In this document: piece after piece, positions 1 through 5,359 of the stretch
Numbering within the stretch: position 1 is the first letter of the stretch
How the letters are laid out: the number at the start of each line of letters is the position of its first letter
Assembly (NCBI GenBank): GCA_017998025.1
Contig: JAGODW010000134.1
Location: 1-5,359 of the forward strand
Reading direction: 5' to 3'
From: Spirochaetales bacterium
GTDB taxonomy: Bacteria; Spirochaetota; Spirochaetia; DTKZ01
DNA length: 5,359 bases
Translations under genes and position numbers: made by a program
Notes under the pieces: model-generated
Seen by the model: only the letters and a program-made list of their open reading frames with translations
What the model was told of the DNA's origin: nothing
Database searches by the model: none

Positions 1-380
1 ACCTTGTACCCTGCAATCGGGTGCGCATAGAGTCCTTCCCGAATCGCCTGGAGCTGGAGAGCCATTACCGCCATTCCTGTATCAAACAGCGCATACTCTC
101 TCTCGCCCTCCAGCTTACAATCGAGATCCGCCTTTGTCGCAACGAGAATAATCAAGGGTGAAGCAGTAGCCCATTTGTTGTTGGAAGAAAGACAGCTTTT
201 TACCTTTGAAAGGCTTTCTGGATCCTGTGCTACAATAAACCGCCAGGGCTGGTTATTAAAACAGGAAGGGGCAAGAATAGCCGCTTTTAGAATTCGCTCA
301 ACTACTTCCTGAGGAATAGGCTTGTCAGATAGTGCCCGTTTTGCGCGCCGCTTTTCCAGTTCTGGTACCAGGTCTTCCAT
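1..380 (-). CDS. Nitroreductase-family flavoprotein, N-terminal part (3' end outside window)
   Basis: Reading from the ATG at 380 gives 126 complete residues and no stop before the window edge, so the C-terminal part is missing. The family binds FMN and usually reduces nitro groups, quinones or flavins with NAD(P)H in the cytoplasm; the true substrate cannot be read from sequence. The visible part shows the family's FMN-phosphate region: an Arg-rich segment RRAKRALSDKPIP (residues 11-23) and LAPSCFNNQPWRF (36-48), matching the usual APSxxNxQPW pattern. A helix FDTGMAVMALQLQA (99-112) leads into EGLYAHPIAG (115-124), as in the family's central helix and following glycine-rich turn. The start is supported by a strong Shine-Dalgarno sequence four bases upstream. 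The gene lies 42 bases downstream of a tRNA-Gly on the same strand with no visible promoter of its own. Family assignment is firm; specificity is open. Confidence 0.88.
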   Translation of the reverse strand, partial: MEDLVPELEKRRAKRALSDKPIPQEVVERILKAAILAPSCFNNQPWRFIVAQDPESLSKVKSCLSSNNKWATASPLIILVATKADLDCKLEGEREYALFDTGMAVMALQLQAIREGLYAHPIAGYK

Positions 381-384
381 GCTA

Positions 385-394
385 CCCTCCTTCT
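385..394 (-). promoter_or_regulatory. Strong ribosome binding site of the nitroreductase gene
   Basis: The minus strand reads AGAAGGAGGG followed by TAGC and the ATG at 380. This is a near-complete match to the anti-Shine-Dalgarno sequence at a short but workable spacing. It fixes the start of the truncated nitroreductase gene and shows that the gene is translated independently of any upstream reading frame. Confidence 0.8.
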
Positions 395-422
395 ATGGCG
401 CATCCGCTCGTTTCGACTCTTA

Positions 423-493
423 AGCGAGCGAAGGGAGTCGAACCCTCGTCACGAGCTTGGGAAGCTCGGGTAATGCCGTTATACGACGCTCGC
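423..493 (-). tRNA. tRNA-Gly (anticodon CCC)
   Basis: The minus strand folds into a complete cloverleaf of 71 nt. The acceptor stem GCGAGCG pairs with CGCTCGC over seven base pairs. The D arm is GTAT/TTAC with a GG-containing loop (three Watson-Crick pairs plus a T-T apposition). The anticodon stem CGAGC/GCTCG closes loop TTCCCAA, giving anticodon CCC. The variable region is four nt (TGAC). The T arm is GAGGG/CCCTT with loop TTCGACT. The discriminator base is U73, as expected for bacterial tRNA-Gly. CCA is not encoded (the genomic sequence continues TAA), so a CCA-adding enzyme must complete the end. The anticodon reads GGG glycine codons. Length and arm pattern resemble E. coli tRNA-Gly(CCC). 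Confidence 0.97.
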
Positions 494-507
494 ACGCTTT
501 TAAAAGC

Positions 508-536
508 ATGATAAAAAAAGTTAAAGAGATCGTCAA
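508..536 (-). promoter_or_regulatory. Sigma70-type promoter for tRNA-Gly
   Basis: On the minus strand, TTGACG (-35, positions 531-536) and TATCAT (-10, positions 508-513) are separated by exactly 17 bases. Each hexamer differs from consensus at a single base. An A/T-rich stretch just upstream of the -35 box (about 541-556, reading GGAAATAAAAGTATTCA) sits where an UP element would be. The predicted transcription start is near 500-502, leaving only a short leader before the tRNA 5' end at 493. This is what a strong stable-RNA promoter should look like. It may also drive the downstream nitroreductase gene. Confidence 0.85.
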
Positions 537-588
537 GGCCTGAATACTTTTATTTCCAATCCTGCCTGTATCTCAGTACCTTTTAGGT

Positions 589-1407
589 ATGGAAAAAGAA
601 ACAAAACGGATAGCCCTGGTAACAGGAGCTACCGGTGTTATCGGCCAGGCACTTGTAGAAGGGCTGAACCGGGTGAAGGGGATTGAGGTAGTTCCTTCCG
701 GACGAAATCCGGAAAAAATACAAACAGTACAGAACCACTTATCTGCTGTAAAAAAAATAAGATCGATTCTTCCACCCGTTTTATTGGACCAGGGGGACGC
801 CAAATCCATCCGAACTTTAAGAGAAAACTGGAAAGGTCCTCTCCACATTCTCATCATTAATGGATCTGTTACTCCCCCAAAACGGGAACAAACCCCGGAA
901 GGGATTGAAGCACAATGGGCTGTAAATGTGCTGGGGTACCACCGCTTGATAAAAGCATTTTCTGATATCCTGGCTCACTCAGCGGATGAAACGCCCAGCC
1001 GTATTGTAGTAGTAGCCAGCAGCTGGGCGGGAGGCCTTGATGTTACGGATCCTGAGTTTAAACGCCGAAAGTACGATACCGGCACTGCCTACAGACAGTC
1101 TAAGCAGGCGGAACGGATGCTTGCATCTGCCTGGGCTGCTTTCCTAAAAGAGCAGTACGGTTCCCGGGTAACCGTGAATGCGTGTCATCCCGGAGAGGTA
1201 AATACTCCTCTTTCTAACAGCCTGGGATTCGGAGGTCATGAAAGTCCGGAAGAAGGGGCAGATACTCCGGTATGGCTGGCTACAACAAAAGAACTGGAAA
1301 CCGTTACTGGCGGATGGTTTACCTACCGTAGCCGATCCACCTGCCGATTTGCCTCTGATGTACCGTCGGTACAGGCTCTCTGGGACTTGGTTGAATCGTA
1401 CGGATAA
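589..1407 (+). CDS. Short-chain dehydrogenase/reductase (retinol-dehydrogenase/WWOX-like SDR)
   Basis: This is a 272-residue NAD(P)-dependent oxidoreductase of the classical SDR superfamily with a Rossmann fold. The cofactor-binding TGATGVIG lies at residues 12-19, directly after the first strand RIALV. Other SDR landmarks are ING at 90-92 (in place of NNAG), the structural/catalytic Asn in AVNVLG (N113), the catalytic Ser in VVASS (S144/S145), YRQSK (Y168, K172) and HPGEV (200-204). About 22 residues separate the Ser from the Tyr, with a DPEF segment between, as in retinol dehydrogenase or WWOX-like SDRs rather than FabG-like ones. The substrate is unknown. The start must lie before the glycine motif and 589 is the only suitable ATG, but its Shine-Dalgarno is poor (AGG one base away). 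A weak AATACT element at 543-548 is the best -10 candidate I see. The gene is divergent from the tRNA and converges on mnmA with no spacer. Confidence 0.9.
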   Translation: MEKETKRIALVTGATGVIGQALVEGLNRVKGIEVVPSGRNPEKIQTVQNHLSAVKKIRSILPPVLLDQGDAKSIRTLRENWKGPLHILIINGSVTPPKREQTPEGIEAQWAVNVLGYHRLIKAFSDILAHSADETPSRIVVVASSWAGGLDVTDPEFKRRKYDTGTAYRQSKQAERMLASAWAAFLKEQYGSRVTVNACHPGEVNTPLSNSLGFGGHESPEEGADTPVWLATTKELETVTGGWFTYRSRSTCRFASDVPSVQALWDLVESYG

Positions 1408-2556
1408 CTACCGAATCCATCCCCCGCAGATTACCTCCTCTCCTTTATAAACAACAGCTGCCTGGCCAGGGGTTATGGCCCGAATAGGTTCCTTAAATTG
1501 GATACGAATCCCCTCCTCTGATGGGGAAATTTCCCCTGGAACCGGATGCTGGGTATACCGAACCTGTACTTCCCCCTTGAACGGCCTCTCCCTGAAGAAA
1601 GGATCCAGCCAGTTTACCCCTTCTGCTTCCAGAGAAGAGCGGCGAAGAGCTTCCTCTTCAGAACTTAATACAATCGTTCCTGTTTCCGGATCTATACGGG
1701 AAACATAGAGACGTTTTCCCAGGGCAACGTTAAGACCTCTCCTCTGCCCCAGCGTATAGTTATGAATACCCGTATGCGGCCCCAGTACTTTTCCCGTTTC
1801 ATCGACAAAGTTCCCCAAAACTCTTTTCTCGTTAAATAGCCGTCGAAGTGTATCTGCAAAGGATTCCCCTGGAACTCCAAAGCAGGCATCCTGGCTTTCC
1901 CGTTTTTCTGCATTACTGAGACCTATAACCCGGGCTAAAGCCCGAACATCCTTTTTTTCCAGGCTTCCCAGAGGAAACCAGCATCTGGCAAGAACCTCCC
2001 GTTCAATTCCAAAAAGAAAATAACTCTGGTCTTTTACCGGGTCGATCCCCCGGAACAGTCCTATACCCTCTCTATCAGGCAAGGGTAGAATTCGCGCATA
2101 GTGTCCTGTAACTATCCCATCTGCACCGATCTGTTCTGCATACTGCACAAGCCTGCCGAACTTCAGGAACCTGTTACACAGAACGCAGGGGTTGGGCGTT
2201 CTTCCCCGGCTATACTCCTTCCAGGCGGTTGTTAGTATTTCTTCAAAGAACTCTTTCTGATAATCGAGAAAATAATGATCAATCCCGATCCGGGAGGCGG
2301 TGACCCGGGCATGGAGAGAATCCTCCGCGCCACAGCAGGCCTTCCTCTGTTCCGGCTGATCCTCAGAACAGGGCCGTAACCGAAGGGTAACTCCGATTAC
2401 CTCTACTCCCGCTTGTTTCATCAGGTACGCTGCTACAGAAGAATCCACACCTCCACTCATGGCAGCTACAACCTGCCGGGGTTTTCGCGGATCAGCCTGT
2501 ATACCCTGTATCTGCTGTTGTAAAAGTGTTTCATTAGTTTTGATAGAAGCGGTCAT
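1408..2556 (-). CDS. mnmA: tRNA-specific 2-thiouridylase MnmA
   Basis: This 382-residue cytoplasmic enzyme inserts sulfur at C2 of the wobble uridine 34 of tRNA-Lys, -Glu and -Gln, using ATP to adenylate the uridine and persulfide sulfur passed from a cysteine desulfurase. The PP-loop SGGVDSS lies at residues 34-40. Other hallmarks are CCGAEDSLHAR (74-84), TPNPCVLCN (120-128), TGHYAR (150-155), KDQSYF (175-180), ESQDACF (220-226), GIHNYTLGQRRGL (263-275) and the C-terminal beta domain ending ICGGWIR. C127 and C225 match the catalytic pair C102/C199 of E. coli; the residue matching E. coli D99 is Cys here (C124). I chose the ATG at 2556, seven bases after the nadA stop. A longer frame opens at 2673 but would overlap nadA by over 100 bases with an unrelated leader. 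No clear Shine-Dalgarno precedes 2556, so coupling to nadA translation is likely. Identity is very secure. Confidence 0.96.
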   Translation of the reverse strand: MTASIKTNETLLQQQIQGIQADPRKPRQVVAAMSGGVDSSVAAYLMKQAGVEVIGVTLRLRPCSEDQPEQRKACCGAEDSLHARVTASRIGIDHYFLDYQKEFFEEILTTAWKEYSRGRTPNPCVLCNRFLKFGRLVQYAEQIGADGIVTGHYARILPLPDREGIGLFRGIDPVKDQSYFLFGIEREVLARCWFPLGSLEKKDVRALARVIGLSNAEKRESQDACFGVPGESFADTLRRLFNEKRVLGNFVDETGKVLGPHTGIHNYTLGQRRGLNVALGKRLYVSRIDPETGTIVLSSEEEALRRSSLEAEGVNWLDPFFRERPFKGEVQVRYTQHPVPGEISPSEEGIRIQFKEPIRAITPGQAAVVYKGEEVICGGWIR

Positions 2557-2563
2557 TGCTTCG

Positions 2564-3490
2564 TTACACAAGGCTGCCCGCAAGCATTCTTCGGATGGGC
2601 AGTTCAGCCCGTACACGGATAGACTCTGGAACCTCGATAGCATATTCCTTCCGTTCCAGGGCAGAAAGAACATCTTCCGGCCGGGTAAGTTTCATATTCG
2701 GACAAACCGTCTGAGGAGAAACGGGGTAATACTCTGCCCGGGGATTTTCCTTCTTTAACCGATGAATGATGCCCAGTTCCGTTGCCACGACAAATCTCCT
2801 GCCGGGTGAGTTTCGTACAAAACTGCACATTCCCCCGGTACTCAGCACCTCGTCTGCCTCTTGAATCGTGTCTAACGGGCATTCCGGATGAACCAGCACG
2901 ATCGCATCCGGATACTGATTCCGCATCCTGCGGATATCTTCCGGGGTGATCCGTGCATGGGTTGCGCAGTATCCGGGCCACAGTATCATGGATCGGCCGG
3001 TTACTCTTTCTACATAGGCTCCTAGATGCCTATCCGGAAGGAAAATAATTTCCCGATCCCGGGGTAGATCGGAAACGATCTGTACTGCATTGGCAGAAGT
3101 TACGGTGATATCACATTCCGCCTTTACATCTGCTGTGGAATTTACATAACAAACAACGATAGCCCCGGGATGCTGTGCCTTAAAGGCAATTAACTCATCC
3201 GGGGTGATCATATCTGCCATGGGGCATCCAGCTTCTGCCACGGGTAGAAGCACTAATTTTTGAGGAGAGAGGATCTTGGCTGTTTCAGCCATGAATCGAA
3301 CCCCGCAGAAGACCAATACCTTACAATTTAGCTCAGAAGCTTTGATGCTCAACTCCAGACTATCACCCGTAAAATCTGCCAGATCCTGTATTTCCGGAAT
3401 TTGATAGTTATGGGCCAGGATCACCGCATCTTGTTCTTTCTTTAGCTTCTGGATTCGTTGAATAATAAAATCATCGTTCAGGCTATTCAT
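2564..3490 (-). CDS. nadA: Quinolinate synthase NadA
   Basis: This 308-residue cytoplasmic [4Fe-4S] enzyme condenses iminoaspartate with dihydroxyacetone phosphate to quinolinate, the entry step of de novo NAD synthesis. The fold is a pseudo-threefold repeat, and each third supplies one cluster cysteine: AGCPMAD (C89), WPGYCATH (C175) and TVCPNMK (C263). Substrate-site signatures are also intact: AHNYQ (26-30), TGDSLELS (41-48), FCGVRFMAETAKIL (61-74), YVNSTA (115-120) and HPEC (201-204). The length fits the compact form of the family and lacks the N-terminal extension of E. coli NadA. The start has a fair Shine-Dalgarno (TAAGGT, seven bases upstream). Neither nadB nor nadC is in the window, so the iminoaspartate source is unseen. 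It lies between a cysteine desulfurase, a plausible cluster-sulfur source, and mnmA. Confidence 0.97.
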   Translation of the reverse strand: MNSLNDDFIIQRIQKLKKEQDAVILAHNYQIPEIQDLADFTGDSLELSIKASELNCKVLVFCGVRFMAETAKILSPQKLVLLPVAEAGCPMADMITPDELIAFKAQHPGAIVVCYVNSTADVKAECDITVTSANAVQIVSDLPRDREIIFLPDRHLGAYVERVTGRSMILWPGYCATHARITPEDIRRMRNQYPDAIVLVHPECPLDTIQEADEVLSTGGMCSFVRNSPGRRFVVATELGIIHRLKKENPRAEYYPVSPQTVCPNMKLTRPEDVLSALERKEYAIEVPESIRVRAELPIRRMLAGSLV

Positions 3491-3497
3491 TTATTGA

Positions 3498-3503
3498 ACC
3501 TTA
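3498..3503 (-). promoter_or_regulatory. Ribosome binding site of nadA
   Basis: The minus strand reads TAAGGT, then seven bases, then the ATG at 3490. It is a moderate Shine-Dalgarno match at good spacing and supports the chosen nadA start. It lies in the AT-rich 82-base gap after nifS, so nadA can be translated independently of nifS. Confidence 0.55.
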
Positions 3504-3572
3504 CCATAAGAACAGTATTTCCGCCAATCGGTGCTGCGCTAAAATCAAATATTTCTTTTATATTACCTTTTC

Positions 3573-4727
3573 CTATTTCCGTAATTTAGCCACGCATTCT
3601 TGAATGATCTCTATTGCCCGATCGATTTCCTCTTCCGTTACGGAAGGAAGAAAGGAGAACCGAAGGGAGGATAAGACCCTGTCCCGTTCCAACCCCATGG
3701 CAAGAAGAACATAGGAAGGTTTCGTAGAACCAGCTGTGCACGCGGATCCGCGGGAAGCGGCAATACCCGCCTGATCCAGTCGGACCAATAGCACTTCAGA
3801 TGATATCCCGGGGAAGGATAAATTTGAAGTGTTCCAGACCCGATCCACTCTCTTGCCGTTTATCTCTGCTCCCAGTTTAGCTTCCAGAGTTTGTTCAAAT
3901 CTGTCCCGTAGAGCGGTTTTTATAGGTATTGTACTTAAATACTCCTCATCGATCCGTGCAAAAGCAGCTCCGCATCCTACAATCGCGGGTACATTATGCG
4001 TGCCTCCCCTTACCCCGCCATCCAATGAGCCCCCCTGAATCAGAGGAGCGATCTTCAAACCTCGACGGAGGTAGAGAACACCTACCCCCTTAGGTCCTTC
4101 TGATTTATGGGGAGCCAGAGTCAGAAGATCAGCCCCCAGTTCGGAAGGAACCACAGGAATCTTCCCTGCTCCTTGAATCGCATCCACATGGAGAGAGATT
4201 CTCCGCTCACGAGTAACCGTGGAAATCTCTTTCACCGGCTGAATTACTCCTGTTTCGTTATTTACCTGCATGAGGGAAACCAAAAAAGTATCGGGCCGAA
4301 TTGCCTCTAAAATCCTATTGGGATCAATCCTCCCCTGGGGTCCGGGAGCAATGTAAGAGATATCCACACCCCAGCCTTCAAGCCATCGGAAGGGGTCTAA
4401 TACCGAACTATGCTCAATCGCAGACACCACGCAGTGCCCTGAAAGGTTCCTTAGGGAAGTGGCTTTCTGTTCGGCAATGCGATTTACTACTCCAAAGATA
4501 GCCAGGTTATTTGCCTCTGTCCCGGACCCGGTAAAGACAACTTCCGTAGGATTGCAGCGAAGGAATTCTGCAACCTGAAACCTCGCCTCTTCTACGGCAT
4601 TTCTTGCTCGCTGCCCCCAGCGGTGAATACTGGAAGGATTCCCAAATTCTTCTTTCAAAAAGAGCTCCATCCGTGCATACACAGCCGGATGAATGGGAGT
4701 AGTAGCATTGGCATCAAAGTAATACAT
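3573..4727 (-). CDS. nifS: Cysteine desulfurase, NifS/IscS type (group I)
   Basis: This 384-residue PLP enzyme removes sulfur from L-cysteine, giving alanine and an enzyme-bound persulfide for Fe-S cluster assembly or tRNA thiolation. The N-terminus FDANATTP (4-11) and FGNPSSIH (28-35) are typical. PLP-site residues are GTEANNLA (69-76), H106 in IEHSSV, N157 in NNETG, D182 and Q185 in HVDAIQ, and the Schiff-base lysine K208 in PHKSEGPKG. The catalytic cysteine is C330 in RGSACTAGS, on the extended loop of group I enzymes (group II SufS proteins have a different, shorter loop). The segment GGSLDGGVRGGTHNVP (232-247) departs somewhat from the usual GGxQE...GTENVP. The gene starts 29 bases after the kinase and is followed by nadA and mnmA, suggesting it feeds NadA's cluster and MnmA's thiolation. 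The symbol nifS is used in the sense of the B. subtilis NAD-linked desulfurase; iscS-like would be equally fair. Confidence 0.93.
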   Translation of the reverse strand: MYYFDANATTPIHPAVYARMELFLKEEFGNPSSIHRWGQRARNAVEEARFQVAEFLRCNPTEVVFTGSGTEANNLAIFGVVNRIAEQKATSLRNLSGHCVVSAIEHSSVLDPFRWLEGWGVDISYIAPGPQGRIDPNRILEAIRPDTFLVSLMQVNNETGVIQPVKEISTVTRERRISLHVDAIQGAGKIPVVPSELGADLLTLAPHKSEGPKGVGVLYLRRGLKIAPLIQGGSLDGGVRGGTHNVPAIVGCGAAFARIDEEYLSTIPIKTALRDRFEQTLEAKLGAEINGKRVDRVWNTSNLSFPGISSEVLLVRLDQAGIAASRGSACTAGSTKPSYVLLAMGLERDRVLSSLRFSFLPSVTEEEIDRAIEIIQECVAKLRK

Positions 4728-4735
4728 GCAATCGA

Positions 4736-4741
4736 CACCTC
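4736..4741 (-). promoter_or_regulatory. Ribosome binding site of the cysteine desulfurase gene
   Basis: The minus strand reads GAGGTG, then eight bases, then the ATG at 4727. It lies inside the 29-base gap after the kinase stop and supports both the desulfurase start and co-transcription with the kinase gene. Confidence 0.6.
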
Positions 4742-4756
4742 GTTAGAATTTTTCTC

Positions 4757-5359
4757 TCAGGTAGGGAATATAATCTGAACCGTTACTCCCTTTCCGCTCT
4801 GCCATTGAAGAGTTCCATTCAACTGACTCACCAGAGAATCGACCAATTGGAGTCCCAACCCACGGGAGGCAGCAGGATCGAAATCTTCTGGAAAACCTAC
4901 TCCTGTATCTTTCACTTCGAGCAGCATCCATCCCTTCGGTTCCGCCTCACCATATCGAACCCTGATACACCCACCCCCCACAGGAAATCCGTGCTGTGCC
5001 GCATTGGAAACCAGTTCTGTAATTAAAAGCCCCAGGGGAACTGCTACCTCCAGATCCATGTCCCGGTTCTGGATATCTCTCTCCAAAGTAATTCCTCTTT
5101 CGTTCAGCCGATATGTTAGTTCCAGATTGGAAAACAAATCTTCACAGTACGAATGTAGTGATATTCGATCTAAATGCTCCGATTCATACAGATTCTCATG
5201 AACAAGCGCCATAGAGTGGACTCGATTCCTGCAATCCTCCAGATAGGCAACATCCCGGGAATCGAACATAGACTCTTTCTCTAAATTCAATAAACTGGAT
5301 ACGAGCTGAAGGTTGTTTTTAACCCTATGATGAATTTCTTTCATAAGGAGTTCCTTTTC
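4757..5359 (-). CDS. Sensor histidine kinase, HisKA_2/HATPase_c C-terminal part (5' end outside window)
   Basis: This is the catalytic part of a signal-transducing histidine kinase. The frame stays open to the right edge: the five codons before the Met at 5344 read EKELL, continuing the family's typical helix EKExLxKEIHHRVKNNLQ. That Met is therefore internal and the gene begins outside the window. About 200 residues are visible. The dimerisation/phosphoacceptor domain carries IHHRVKNNLQ, with the His before Arg (codon at 5327-5329) the probable phosphorylation site. The ATPase domain follows, with N box ELVSNAAQHGF, G1 box DTGVGFP and G2 box GLGLQLV, ending in VTVQIIFPT. No receiver domain or membrane segment is visible; the sensory input domain, often PAS or GAF in this family, is not seen. 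HisKA_2 kinases usually act on a separate response regulator, not present here. The gene ends 29 bases before the desulfurase. Confidence 0.92.
   Translation of the reverse strand, partial: EKELLMKEIHHRVKNNLQLVSSLLNLEKESMFDSRDVAYLEDCRNRVHSMALVHENLYESEHLDRISLHSYCEDLFSNLELTYRLNERGITLERDIQNRDMDLEVAVPLGLLITELVSNAAQHGFPVGGGCIRVRYGEAEPKGWMLLEVKDTGVGFPEDFDPAASRGLGLQLVDSLVSQLNGTLQWQSGKGVTVQIIFPT

Noticed and set aside
423..493. tRNA-Gly as an integration site or as a functional partner of mnmA
   Set aside because: No integrase, direct repeat of the tRNA 3' end or foreign island is visible, and MnmA acts on Lys, Glu and Gln tRNAs with U34, not on a C34 glycine tRNA.
1461..1470. Palindrome CCTGGCCAGG near the mnmA 3' end, considered as a terminator for the SDR gene
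   Set aside because: It has no loop, no following T-run on the plus strand and encodes ordinary conserved mnmA C-terminal residues.
1523..1536. 14-base perfect palindrome GGGGAAATTTCCCC
   Set aside because: It lies inside mnmA coding sequence, has no loop or T-run for a terminator, and one palindrome of this size is not surprising in 5 kb.
2557..2673. Longer mnmA reading frame starting at 2673
   Set aside because: It would overlap nadA by 110 bases. The extra 39 residues match no MnmA family feature, and the frame is the shadow of the conserved-length nadA C-terminus. The ATG at 2556 gives the normal family length.
3491..3572. Short open frames in the nifS-nadA gap, including a 14-codon frame from a TTG and an in-frame stretch ending in an ATGA overlap with nadA
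   Set aside because: No proper start codon with a Shine-Dalgarno is present and the lengths fit chance. There is also too little sequence for a recognisable NAD riboswitch.
5342..5344. ATG at 5344 as the start of the histidine kinase
   Set aside because: The frame stays open upstream and the codons EKELL before it match the family's conserved helix, so this Met is internal and the gene is cut by the window edge.

Overview
The window is a bacterial chromosomal segment of ordinary housekeeping character, with roughly balanced base composition by eye. It holds six protein genes (two cut by the window edges) and one tRNA gene, with very little non-coding DNA. No phage, transposon, CRISPR or defence genes are visible. 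The host cannot be named from this sequence. The tRNA lacks an encoded CCA end, and the MnmA is of the NPCxxCN type rather than the E. coli NPDxxCN type. A compact NadA and a HisKA_2-type sensor kinase fit many free-living bacteria; a spirochaete or a similar lineage is only a weak guess.

Layout. Positions 1-380 (minus) hold the N-terminal part of a nitroreductase-family flavoprotein that runs off the left edge. Just upstream of it on the same strand, at 423-493, is a complete tRNA-Gly with anticodon CCC, preceded by a clear sigma70-type promoter (508-536). No terminator separates the tRNA from the nitroreductase, so they may share a transcript. Positions 589-1407 (plus) hold a short-chain dehydrogenase/reductase, divergent from the tRNA and the only plus-strand gene. 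It ends exactly where the next minus-strand gene ends, with no base between the two stop codons.

From the right edge to 1408, four minus-strand genes lie in one direction: a sensor histidine kinase C-terminal part (4757-5359, N-terminus outside the window), a NifS/IscS-type cysteine desulfurase (3573-4727), quinolinate synthase NadA (2564-3490) and the tRNA 2-thiouridylase MnmA (1408-2556). Gaps are 29, 82 and 7 bases, so they probably form an operon.

The three downstream genes make biochemical sense together. The desulfurase mobilises sulfur from cysteine. NadA needs a [4Fe-4S] cluster to make quinolinate for NAD, and MnmA needs persulfide sulfur to make 2-thiouridine at tRNA position 34. 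The desulfurase may therefore serve both neighbours. Why a sensor kinase heads the group is not evident from the visible part.

I found no convincing undescribed system. The points most worth a second look are the single desulfurase placed with two different sulfur clients, the CxxC variant of the MnmA active site, the zero-gap convergent gene end and the possible joint tRNA/mRNA transcript.
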